31,816 nt of DNA. Origin: Branchiostoma floridae (taxonomy: Eukaryota; Chordata; Leptocardii; Amphioxiformes; Branchiostomatidae). The notes under the pieces were generated by a model that did no database searches, was not told where the DNA came from, and was given only the letters and a program-made list of their open reading frames with translations. Below, one piece after another: positions 1 through 12,200 of this stretch. Every line of letters begins with the position of its first letter. Position 1 is the stretch's first letter. Where the stretch lies: assembly GCF_000003815.2 (NCBI RefSeq), contig NC_049987.1, forward strand, positions 16,440,283 to 16,472,098, in the 5' to 3' direction. Made by a program: the position numbers and the translations under genes.

Positions 1-198
1 ATTTTTCAGTGGGTAATGTAGGAAGGCCCCTGAGAAATAGAACAAATCGGGCCTGGACATAGCATCAAGCATAGTAAATACAAGAACTTTTTACAAGTTA
101 GGGATCTCGTCCATACCCAGTTCAACACATTAATCGGCTTATACATGCACTGTTACATTTTGTAAACCTGTTAACGTAACACCGTTTACACTCCGCAG
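1..198. other. Intron upstream of exon 1
   Basis: No coding signal; ends in the acceptor of exon 1 at 198. Confidence 0.6.
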
Positions 199-290
199 GC
201 GATAGTGGCGTCGGTCATTGGATATAATGGAAACTGGTTTCAGGACGATGATCAGAAGAGCGATAAGATGTGGCTGGAGGGAGGGAAAAG
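199..290 (+). CDS. PKHD1L1-like exon 1 in window: PA14 domain, part
   Basis: Acceptor ctccgcag, donor gtaagg. It encodes residues 1-31 and ends with KMWLEGGK, the usual PA14 run before the YYxE strand. It opens in phase 0 and ends in phase 2. The upstream exon lies outside the window or in the unread first 198 bases. Confidence 0.75.
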
Positions 291-3200
291 GTAAGGAAAA
301 ATTTAACAATTCGGCTTAAATGATGTTTGAACTGTAGGGTTTATGATGTTTCTTAGTGTATGTTTGTAAGATACATATTATACTGGAAATATTTTATATC
401 TGACCAGTACGATCGAATTGAGTATTTTTTTTTAAATTAAACGCTGTAAGAAAAGAAATGCTATATCATCTTTATGCGGACGTTTTGAATTGATATGGTC
501 TCCCACTGAAATAAAAGTAATATCAGTATTACCAGGACCCATTCACTATCGACGTTTGATAATCATCGATCGTATACGTACTTGTCGGATAGTTGTGCAA
601 ATGTCGTTTTTAAAATTCAACCGCCTTCTTGCGAAAAGGGTATCTTAGATCATTGTTAGCCGTTGGTTCTGTCATGAAGCCCCAAGGAAAATTCAATGAC
701 GTCAAAGGTCATCAAAGTCGTAAGGCGGCCCTAAGACCAATGCGACAGCACCACAACCATAAACGAACACCTCTCTATTTCAGCTACTACATGGAGTTGG
801 CGTTCATAGAGGACACAGGAGACGGGTACTTTGGAGTAGCCATGAAAAAGTTTAACACACCGTACACGTCACAACAGACTCCTTCTGCAAAGATGACGCA
901 GCAGGAGGTGGAATTAACCGTGACAATTCGCGAAGAAGTGCAGGTATGAATAAAGGAATGATTCATTAGTAGAACATTAGCCTATAGGCCAGAATCAGTG
1001 TGACTAATGATAAAGTACAAGCTCTTTGGATGGCTGTTAAAATGCCTTGTGAGAAAATTAGTGCGGATGTTTATAACACACATACCTGTCATGACGTCAT
1101 AGAACGCACTCGTACAGCATGTCAGGTCCCATCTAAATCACTTTCATTATAATGACACTAAACTCTTCTACTTCTGTCCTATAGAGAGTGACGCTGAGTG
1201 ACTGGGCCACAGACACAGCAGTAAAACAGGTTCAGACCATCACCTTTGCCGGTACATTCTTCCAGTACAAACTGGGGTTGGGTGGCGCTTCCACAGGTAA
1301 CCTTACACATTGTTACATACATGTATTAGTCACAGAATGTTAGCTAGGAGACAAACGTATATTGAATGAGGACTGTACCAGCTTTGCTGTATCTGATCGA
1401 CCGGTCGTCTTGCGTACAGTCGTTTAAACGACTGCCTAAATGTAGATAATGAATGAGCATCTAGAAATCACCATCGAAACTAGATATTTGAAAACATGTA
1501 CCGAAAATTTGGACCACGGGGAACAACTCGGTTACTGTCGCGTTAGTCCCGTCACGAATAAGCAAATGAGCACATGCCAATTTTTGCACCACAGACAGAA
1601 ATAAATTGTAAGCTACACATCGAATGATTTGCATATTCGTATCAACTCATAGGCGACCTATGTGAAACCGAGCACACGTTTATCAACTTAAAAAACAAGA
1701 AATAAATCACATATTAGCCTACAGCAAAAGCCGTGAATGTTGTTACCTGGTCACAGGTGTGCTGTACAGCACAAGTGATCCGAATGCCGTGGGATCGGCC
1801 CTGAGCGGCCTGGTGACAATCTATCCCGAGATAGTCGAGGTCACCAGGACTGACACAGCTGACGGATTCGAGCTTGCTGTGGAGTTCCTATCTACCAGAG
1901 GTAAGTGATATTCATTTGCATCAACGATAGGCAAACCAGATCTACGGTTGTCCACACTACTGAAAAACAATTGCAGTTAAAACATTTTCAAGGAATTGCA
2001 GTTGTAGAGTATCTATAACACTGCAACATCAAAACACTGCTATTTTGTCAGCTATGCATTATCCGAAGATATGCCATGTTCGATACGTTTCAATCTCTTC
2101 GACGATGATTTGTACGACCAGGAAGTTTACAAACGTATTCCAAAGCGTTTACAACGTAGCGCTTTTCTCAGATCCCAGTTTTGTAATATTTTTTTTCTCT
2201 ATCTTTCTTCAGGAAACTTCCCCCTGATTGAAGTGGAGATCTCCGGAGGTAACGCCACAGTTGCCGTCACTACGGAGGGGATACCATCGCTTGACACCTT
2301 TACATTAGAGGTGGATGGCGTACCATCTGATCCCATCGCCTTCGATGCCAGTGCAAACGATGTAAGTTACATGTAATTTACAACAGCTACTGTTGCAGTT
2401 TCATCGCGACCATGCTTTGCTGTTCAATTGTAAATGTCTTTATATATGATGAAAAAATAAGATATCTAAGATTCGTAGGCTAAAGATGTAAATTATAAAT
2501 CCTATGCACTGGCTCAATAAGAACAACGTTCTTTAGAACGCCACAAACTTCTATTTTTGCGAGGTACTTTGTGCAAAGCGATCCGCAAACAAGAACAAGG
2601 GTTCCGAGACCTGATGTCTCCGTGTTTCATTAAAAAAACTACATTTGACCAAATGTATAGTAGTATAGTAGTTGCACGTCATGTCTATACATCGAGAAAG
2701 GGACAAGCATACACAGCATAGTCCTCTTTATGCAAATCATACATGTATTCGTTTTAGGTGAAAACTGCACTGCTGTCCATGTTTGGAACCCGGTGTCCCA
2801 GCGAAATCGTGAACCCGAATAATGCTATCACAGCTTACTACGAGGACTACGAAAACCGAGTTACTGATGGAGAAGCGTTCTGTGGCTTGGGGGCATCGAG
2901 TAATGTCTTTCTCTACTCCTCGAGCGCAGGTGAACCGCTCCGTATGGATATGTATCCGAAGGTATTCAACTTTCTGTAATTGGTAAAAACTTGTGAGTTT
3001 CAGCAATGTTTTATCACACTTCAAAATGCATGTATAAACCTTAAATATGTTCTTATTTTGTAGGACCACATGTTCACAAATACCAGTTGTTCACATTGTT
3101 ATTCAATGGCTATCTCGAATTTTTGGTTGATTAGCCTGATGTCCTCAAACTATACTTTAAAAAAAACATGTAACATTCATGTGCTAATTGGCATCTGTGT

Positions 3201-6200
3201 TTCTCTGCAGACGTGCTTTGCATACAGGGGGTCTTCAGGTCTGAGTGACAAAATCAGGATCAAATTCTTCTACACAGACAGCAGTGGCGAAGAGCATCTA
3301 GGGGCTGGTGATTACACTGTGGGTCTAATAGGCGACTTGACGTACGTATTGTCATCGGTCCATATACTTGAATTTAAATCTTTTGTTCAATCATGTATCT
3401 GAAAATTCTTTCCGAAACAGCAGTTTTACTGTTGAAATGTCAATTTTCCCGTTAGTCGATTGTAGAAAATTATTATGAGATCACATAAGAATGAGTGTTG
3501 ACCAAAGAAAAACAAACATTTTCTAGATAAATTAAAACTCAATTAGTTCTGCTTGTATGATCTTTGAGGTGCGATTAGATGAAAGGGTCACTGATTGCTT
3601 GCTTATCTATTTCGCTAATTTAGTGTTACTAAGTAATTTAGGCATATCGCACCAGTTTTAGTCAGGGGCAAAGCTGAAGGAGTTAGTTGGGGTGTCCATG
3701 CATTTTTTTTTCTTTGTCGGTAGGTGGCGCTACACCTGTATAGACCTTTACAGTATAGTGAATGAGGATCAGGCACCTCGGGGACGTAGAAACTTCAAGA
3801 TGAGAGAGTTCCGCACGCTGGGGAGCACAAGTCAGCTGTACATTGACGAGGTCTTCATCGGGAGAACCTACACGGTGGACAACACAGAAGGTGCGCACGA
3901 TCATGATATATTGCGAGTTGGATATTTTGGTAAGAAACTAAAATGTGAGTCAGCCAATAAACGATGATGTCACGCTGACGCAGTGGTAGGCAAAAAGCAG
4001 GTGTTAAGCTAAAGATTGATTTACATAATAACCTTACTAATACATAAGTAATTTCAGTCGCTTATTTGAATATCAATGTTTGATACAATCTACTGACGTC
4101 CTGGTAGGCAACAACCGTCCAATACACCGGATATAAACAACAACAGTGATCGCTCGTATTCCTAGGATATATCCTAAACCGGCTTAAACTATAAAAATCC
4201 CGAAGTCGAAGACCATCGTACCACACATATTCATAACTGAAAAACTTGTGAAACATTCTTATCACAATACAATTAATGGTTCTGCATGGTATACTTGATT
4301 TCATAATAATGATTGATGAGCTGTATGAATCTTAGCAGTAAACGCATGTGGCACTGATCCTATAAATCACGAAGTACATTCTGCTTTGATTAGCGGGCCT
4401 CATAGGGAACAGTATAGTCTGTTGAGAGAAATTTATGTATGACGTGTTGTTTTATCAGACATTATCGAGAACAGAGTTCCTGGAGCCAGGCCAGACGGAA
4501 TCATCATCAAGGACTTGGAGGTGGTGGAAGTTGCTGGAGAAGAGTCAAGCTACGACATCACATTTGAAGCGGTCGTCAGTGCGTACGGGTTCCCGCTGCT
4601 GGGGGTCAGCGCTGCACAGGTGGGGCATAGTATAGCGCTAATAAGCCCACACACAGTTTCAAGTGAGCACTTGCAGCGACTTGAATTGTGGGTATTATGT
4701 CAAAGATGAAGGCCACTGAGATATAAACAAAGCAAGTCAGCACAATGTTATGCAGATCGAGATAATGATGGAGATGAGTCGACATAATCAATACCCCCAA
4801 TTCCTGCCGCTGTGCTTGCGCACTCGTAACCGCGAGCTTGCTCGTCAAAACACTAGCAAGTTTTGGGTTAAAATCCTGTTACTCCAGATGTTAATTCACT
4901 CAACTTACAAAAGACTGCAGTGGGTGTGTTTTGAAATGATTGTTTTTCACGACTTAACCATGTGTTGTCAAAGTCAAGTCAAGTCATGATGTGTTGCAAT
5001 CCCTCCCCACTGCTTCGGCCAAGATGCCAAGTGCAATGTTATGCAATGTTATCATCTAATCAAAGATTAAGTTTTGACAGCATCGATATCAGTTCGATTG
5101 TTGGATTTCCTCTTTTCTACCCGCAGGTCTCGACAGTAACTTCCAACAGCACAGCATACACTTACCCTTCGTACAGTGACACCCCACGTCCAGGGGTGAC
5201 GATAGAGCGGATCAGTGAGGCTTCGCAACCCATTGGGGGGACATTTGCCGCCACGTTTAAAGAGAACGAAATTACGGGTGAGTTGTTTTAACTTAAAATG
5301 TTTTGTTAGGTCATCTTGAGCATCGATGCGGCTATTGACAACTGTAAATATGTTCACGTTGACTTAAGAATTACAGGAAGTGATAATTAGACATGCTATG
5401 TTGATTAAAACCTTATTTACATGAACAAAAACCATTAAAAGGCATACAAAATCTTGAGATATTTTTCAAGGAGGCGTGAAATCTTCAAACTTTTATAAGA
5501 AACTGTAATGAATGATGACTAGCAAACAACTCGACGTGAACTACTTTAGATGAGATATTTTGTTCGTACTATAATGCAAAATAACGGAATGTTCGTTTTC
5601 TAGACATTCCATACGATGTGACAGCTAGCGATTTCAAGAACCTGTTGGAACAGGTAGGCGACACTGGAGGCGTATCGGTGAGGCGAACGGACTTATCAGA
5701 CGGATACAAGTGGATCATAGACTGGACCACCGTCGGCGGAGACCAACCTCTACTTCAGGTCCATGCTACATTCTTTAGAACAACTTTGGCTGGCTTTACT
5801 AGCTCCCCACTGTATATAGCCTCGTTGTACTATTATATATATAGCTAGTAGTAGTTTTTGGTTGACATACATTGTACCTTGTGCGATTGCTGAACAATAA
5901 ATTTCATTCATTCATACAGTCAGGAAAATTTTGGCCCACTGAACGTGACAAATGTTGTACATACATGTGTATTATATCAACTCTCTAGTTACGGTCTATC
6001 AAAGAACTGTATCATTCATGTATAAAGCTACTTGCGTATGCGATTTTACATTATAAAAGAGAACGTGTCCGATAACGCGAAATATCGGATGCGATCTCGC
6101 CACGCTGTTCTCTCCTCGCGAGAGTACATTTCAAAATAGCGCATGTAACGTTTACGTTAATTGAAATTTGGAATACATTTCTTACTATTATCTCTGACAC

Positions 6201-9200
6201 ACACTATTATTCCTGACGTACAGGTGGACACAGCTGGCGTGACTGGTGAAGACCCTGTAGCGACCGTTAGGAAGACCGGAGAGGGCGGTATCTTCATGGT
6301 CCTTCCAGACGAATTTCTCCGAACGGCACACGACAAGCCGCAAGTACAAGTGATCATTAACCACGTCCCGTCATCCTGTGCGGGGGACTGTTCTTTCGAA
6401 TGGAAGGCCGAGAGCACTCCTAGTGTAACCGGTGTCACCCCGTCAGAAGGTATGTATAATGGACCTTTCCTGTCGAACACCGTAAGCCCCGCCCCCTCTA
6501 TTTCGAACACCTCGGGCAAAACTAGCGAAACTCGGGCAGAAATGGCGGCGAATGACGGGCCGCGGCCTGCAGGGAGAAACGGTGATTCGGCCTTCATGCA
6601 GCCAGATGACGTAACTAAGGCAGCTAAATAGAGATGTTACACATAGTCCACATCGTCGTAAGTCTGAAAAGTCCTGTTGGTGGCAGAACGCGCAAAGGCT
6701 GTTTGCAGTGGGGCCTTAGTTTACGCTCCATGCGGAAACACGACTTACGGCACCGCCTAAATTTGCAATCGACCGGGAAGTAAAATAAGTCGTGACAAGC
6801 ACAAATGCGTCTGTTTAACGTTGCAATTGTTTCTGCTGCATAATCTTTGATACCTGTGCTGCATGCTCCACAGCTGTATCGGTGCAGAAATTGCAGTTAA
6901 ATCCAAGCCTAGAGCTCGAAAACTTGGGGGAGGGGGAGGGGCAAATTGAGTTACATATTCCAACATGCAGAAGATCACTGTGACATTAATATAAGCACGT
7001 GAACGGACAATAACCACGTAGACGTAGACGTAAACAGTGGTGATAATTTACATAAGAGCAGGAGAATGAATATGCGAGTGAAATAAAAGAAAATCTTTTG
7101 CTGTATACGTACTTTGGGCATCTAATGAATGGCGTTACTTTCACTGATTACATAACGCGCTAGATTGCGTATCGTGTTACGGTGAAAATCAGCGCGACTA
7201 GGACAAAGATGGCCGCCGCCACCACTAAGTTGTCAGTTTTGCCCGCTGACTTTGGTTTAAGTTTCTTTGGCACCGAAACGCTGTCGCAGCGGGCCAAAGA
7301 AAAGGGATATGCTTTCTTCGTAGAAAGCTACGTAAACAGCGTAGAATTGTTCGAGGAGCAGGATGATGTGGTTGCTGTTCGGGCAAAATGCTTTCGGTCC
7401 ATGCGGAAGGGGCAGGCGCCGCACACGATCAATCTGTTGGTAGGCACTGCAAGCCGGCTGCTGACAAGCAGCCGGTGCACCTGTCAAGCAGGGTACGTAT
7501 ACCTGTGACAGCGTTCGTTTTAGTTTCGTGTAGCACAGCTGCATGCATGCTCACGACGTAAACGGAAGATAAAAACACTCACGGAGAAGGAGGCAACTTG
7601 CAAGGACACGTAAAAGGTCACCGTGATAGAAATATAAGTACGCCAACGGAGAGTAAAAAATGTTTTAGAAACAACGACAAGAACAAGAGAACGTCTTCAA
7701 TAAACTTGCAAGTATAATAAAGGGAAATCTTTTGTTGTGTATGTTCTTTGGGCACATATATAATTTTCACGGACTGATGTTACATAACCGTGAAAATGAT
7801 AACGTTACATGTCCTGTAAAGTGTAACAGCCATCGCGGTTGGGGGGGGGGGGGCGGTGAGCTATCGTTTTACCGTGTTTATGTTTTCCGCTGGGATCCCT
7901 GACACTGCCTGAAAAAGCTGAAGCATACTGCCTAATAAAATGTGCTTTTTCGAAAGGGGTTTGGTAGATGCTAATAACGGTTGTTCAACATAATATGTTG
8001 TACACAAGCGTCTTATTACGAAAGGTCACTACGTTGGAGGGTTTTAATCCTTTCTCGTTCAATAAAAGTTGTCGCACAGTTTATCATTGTTGTGCTGCCT
8101 TTGTCCTTTATCAATATCATGCTCCATATCATGACAATAATTTTGTTCTTACACATAAACTTTCAGCCTGTCAGGTACCTGTGCACACGCACTGGCAGTC
8201 GTGTACACATTGAGCCACTTCCAACAACTAGGTCTTAAAGAAGTGCCAACTGATGCAAGTGTAACAAGTCTGCCACAGCAGTGGCACAAACCAAGGGGCA
8301 GAAAAATTCAACCAGAGAGTGTGACTGACTTGGTGTTGGCAAATCCAACTAAAACAATCAGGAAAAGGAAACCTGTTTTCCATCAAGAACAGGCAACTGC
8401 ACACAGGTACTGTTGTAAAAACAGTTGAAAACAATACAAATACAGTTCGAAATCATTATTAATAAAGTTTATTGGAAATGAGAAAATGTTGCCATTTTTT
8501 TTCAAGTGCAGCCACCTACACAAAGATATGTTGAACTGTTGAAAATCAATACAAATACATTTGAAAAGCATTCCTAATAAAGTTTATCGTATAAAGTTGT
8601 TGGTGGAGACATACAAAAGTGTATTTGCTGATATCTTAGTGTCTCAGGTTCACTTACTAACACAGGTTATGTTTTACCGCAACTGTACAACAGCAAGTAT
8701 CACACACAAGTGAATTAAATTGATGCAAAGAGCAGCATTCCCAACTGCTATTAGTACAGGGTGAATCGAAGAAAAAATAGTACATTTTTTCACAGTATTG
8801 TACAGCCGACAAAACCAGAGATTCGTCGCCTCAAAGTGCCAGGCACTGCACTAAGTTACCTCCTTACAGAGGACAGCCCTGAAGCAGACACTCCGTTGGG
8901 TAAAGTGCAGAGAGGCTCATCTTTGTTTTACCAGGTAATAATGATAAGACAACTATAAAAGTAAATTGCAGTTTGCTTTGTGTCAGTTTTCAGTGGCAAC
9001 AGTCTTTGTGATAAAAGAAAATAAATGAAACAAAAACGTAATACTATCTAAAACAGAAAGAAAGCATTAGAATGGTAAGGTCAACGCATTATTCATATTT
9101 GCCATAAACAAAAAAGTGGCTGTGTTTCCGGTGCTCAACAAAGCAAAGGTAATGAAAAGAAACGTGTATCTTTTAAATACGTATCAGCAAAGGCCTTTTC

Positions 9201-12200
9201 GTTCCAAATCACATAAAAATACGTCTTCGAAACAAATTCCCCAGGGAATACTCAGATGATACCACTACGCATGCGTGTAAAAATTCCAGACATGCCTACG
9301 AAATTCTGGGAATTTTTGTCAAACGGTCGCACTCTATAACATTAGGCTCGCCCCTCAGGCGTCGCCAAAAACAACTGGTCTTTCAACGACAATGTCATAC
9401 ATGCTGTCTTCCTAGAAGTGTACGCAACAGGGTTAATACCTTCATTTGGAACAAGGAAACTGAAGAGGGACATAAAAGTAACATAGGTAAAACCAGTATA
9501 ATACTGAAGTAAGTTCTTTGTACGAGAGCCAGCAACAACATTAAAACTAAACGCATGCTTTTTCAGTTCTTCATTCTCCCTGCTCAAGTCTGCACATTCT
9601 CTTTTCAGGTCTTCATTTTTCCTTCTCAGGTCTTCACATGTACTGTTCAGGTCTTCCTTCTCCCTTTTCAGGTCATCATTTTCCCTCTTCAGGTCCTTAT
9701 TTTCCTTTTTCAGTCTCTGGATGGAACGTAGACTTGGAGAAGAAGCTGAAATACACAACAACAATGAACTATTAATTATTACTACCGTAATAAAAATGTA
9801 TGTTAGATCTTCCTTTCTCCTCTCTGATGTTGTTGTGAGACTCTTGGGCAGGTGCTGTAAAGAAACAATGCATTATAAGCACTGACTCATGTTTAATTTA
9901 AGATTATCTGTTTTTGCATTCTGCAGCTGAACTGTTCCCCACCCAGGACCTGCCATGCTACAGCCACAGCATGTGGGAACACCACATTCCCACAGCCAAA
10001 CCAGTCATGGGTCCTCCCTGACGAATTCTATGTCTGTAATAATATGTGTAACCTAACGGTAGAGGAGGCAGTTTCCCTTGAGGGGGCTACAGTAAAGCAA
10101 TCAGAATGCCCCCTCTGGCATGCTGAGCGGCAGAAACGGGTCACAGCATCCATGTTTGGAAAGATCCTGAAGAGAAAAAAAGAGTACAACATCAAGTTCC
10201 TGACAGGCCTGTTTGGCACCAAGTCTGCCCACAGTGTCTCTCTTGCATATGGTAAGAGTCACGAAGCCCAGGCTAAGGAGGCATACATCCGCACCTTTGA
10301 GTCATCTTACCAAGCTGTTCATATTCATGAGTGTGGTCTTGTTGTCGACCCTTTCTTTTCCTTTCTGGGAGCCTCCCCTGATGCTAAAGTGTGTTGTGGG
10401 GCGCAGACTGGCATTCTTGGAAGTCAAGTGTCCCTACAGCGCTCGAAACATGACTGCCAAGTATGCCAGTCTGAACCTTCCCAACTTCTACTTGAAAGCA
10501 GAAGGGGACTCCTTGTCTTTAGATAGGAGTCATGAGTATTTCTACCAAGTCCAAGGGCAGCTCTTGGTCACAGGGGCACCCTTTTGTGACTTTGTCTGTC
10601 ACTGTGTTGACACACACGTTGAGCGAATCCTCCCTGATGTGCAGTTCTGCCAAGATATGCTTGTTCAGTTGGCAAAGTTTTACAAGACACATGCTATGCC
10701 GTTTGTTCAGCGCATCACTCAAAATACCCATGTTGACTAAATTATATACTTGCTCAACAACAATCCCACCGGCAACTAGTATTTAGGAAAGTGAAAAGTA
10801 AAATGAATTGTGTTTCACTTACATCCTTCTGTGGGTGTTCCCTGCAGCTGACTTTCCTGTATGGGTGGGGTCAGTCTGGGCTTTTTGTTGCTGAAATGGA
10901 TAAAAAAACACATGATACTAATTAATGTTGTCAAACAGTAGACTAATGGACATCTAAGCAGTTTCCTGTGTCTAATCCAACAACTCTTACTGAATAAGTT
11001 GCTTTTCTACTGAAGAAAATATGCAGGTAAAACTTGTGTGTTGCAGGTGATTTTGAATGTTCCTAAAAGTATTGCGAACCCTGCATATGACATAATGCCT
11101 GCACTAGTGCAGGTTTTCACCCCCCACCCCCAAAATTAAAAATGCTCATGTAACATTTGCTAAAGCACTAAAATATTTCATTTCACGGGCTGCTAATTCA
11201 AAGCCCTGTTGTGTTTCTGCTGCAGACAATATCTACACAGTTTTGAAAATCATCAGACATGTGTATTACTAGTAAATAATAGTGCAAAGTGTGTGTAGAC
11301 TTTTTGTGCATTATGTACTTCTTTTATTTGTGTTTCACCTTACATGGCACAGACACAAAAGTGACAGTAAGTCTTACCACTCATTCTGCTGTACATGACG
11401 TTTCATTGGCGTCCTGACTGGCGCGGCGTCGGTGCCATCCGCTGGCTGCGGGTCTGGAAACCGTGTCGTTGGTCTGCCATCTTTGAAGTGCTGTTTGAGA
11501 CATGTTTGATATAAGTTTGAAAATATCCACGTACTACCAAAAATCTTACAGCAGGGTACTACATAGGACCAGGAATAGAGTATGGGTCATATCTGGTGCC
11601 TGACAAAATACTGTACAGGTTTCCTTCCCACAAATAGCGAAATAAATTCAGGTAAATAGATTGTTGCATTTTGCAAAGGGGAGGGGGGTATTTTGAAGCG
11701 CCATAACATCCATGCGGTCATGGCGGCATTACAGCACTGCCGAGCGTTACGAGATAAAACAGGGCTATGGTGATATACTAGTAGTACAATATTCATTTCT
11801 ATGCCCGTTTGTCGATGAAAGTGTGCTAAATTTTAGCCGATAACGTATGTGACACTGCTAAACTGCCTGCCTCACCTTTGATCATACGTTTGTGTCCTTC
11901 GTGATCTTCGTTACGTTGAGTTGCGAATGTGGACGACCACAGGCCTTAATCCATCTCATGCATGCATCCATGCGGGTCTTTGGCTTCGGAAAAGGGTAAA
12001 AACTGACTCCAGATACGCAAGTATACCGAAGTCACGGGTTCCGCACTGGGCGCCCAGTGCGGAATTCGTGGAGAAAATGGCGTCGGCACTCGGGGCCCAG
12101 TGCGGAAGAAACTTCCGCACAGGAATTCCAGTGCGGAACGGCTTTATTCGAGTGCTGAAGACCCGTCAGCACTGGAATTCCAGTGTCGAACTCCGCCCAG

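Larger units (their letters stand above)
291..6223. other. Introns 1-11 (157 to 568 bases each)
   Basis: Ordinary short AT-rich introns with canonical GT-AG ends. The ones over 300 bases hold nothing I can name, except a likely retroelement tail at 5897-5915 in intron 11. Open frames that spill into them are chance. Confidence 0.7.
7209..10740 (+). pseudogene. SWIM zinc finger plus YqaJ-type nuclease of an ISL2EU-like transposon, frameshifted
   Basis: Four spliced exons (7209-7492, 8167-8406, 8796-8934, 9927-10740) give about 490 codons. The N-terminal part has a SWIM zinc finger made across the first intron: CTC, then AGLSG, then TCAH (CxCx7CxH). The C-terminal part is a YqaJ / lambda-exonuclease-type domain: CPLWHAERQKRVTASMFG, then YGKSHEAQAKEAY, then GASPDA, LEVKCPYS and YFYQVQGQLLVTGAPFCDF. 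Known enzymes of this fold use the D and ExK residues for metal-dependent DNA cleavage. The start at 7209 (aaagATGGCC) has a good context. Exon 4 switches frame at least twice and probably three times (near 9929, 10010 and 10420), so it cannot make the protein. Transposons of the ISL2EU group carry such a partner as I recall; its role in transposition is not known to me. Confidence 0.85.

Noticed and set aside
3070-3402. Plus-strand ATG open frame across exon 7
   Set aside because: Its first half is intron; the tctctgcag acceptor at 3210 and phase agreement define the exon.
6157-6597. Minus-strand open frame of 146 codons
   Set aside because: Complete antisense shadow of exon 12 and of the GC-rich start of intron 12.
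6541-6630. Short ATGGCGGC open frame after exon 12 as a first exon of the nuclease gene
   Set aside because: Its possible donor does not match the phase needed to reach the ATG at 7209; an open frame from 7209 with a good context is simpler.
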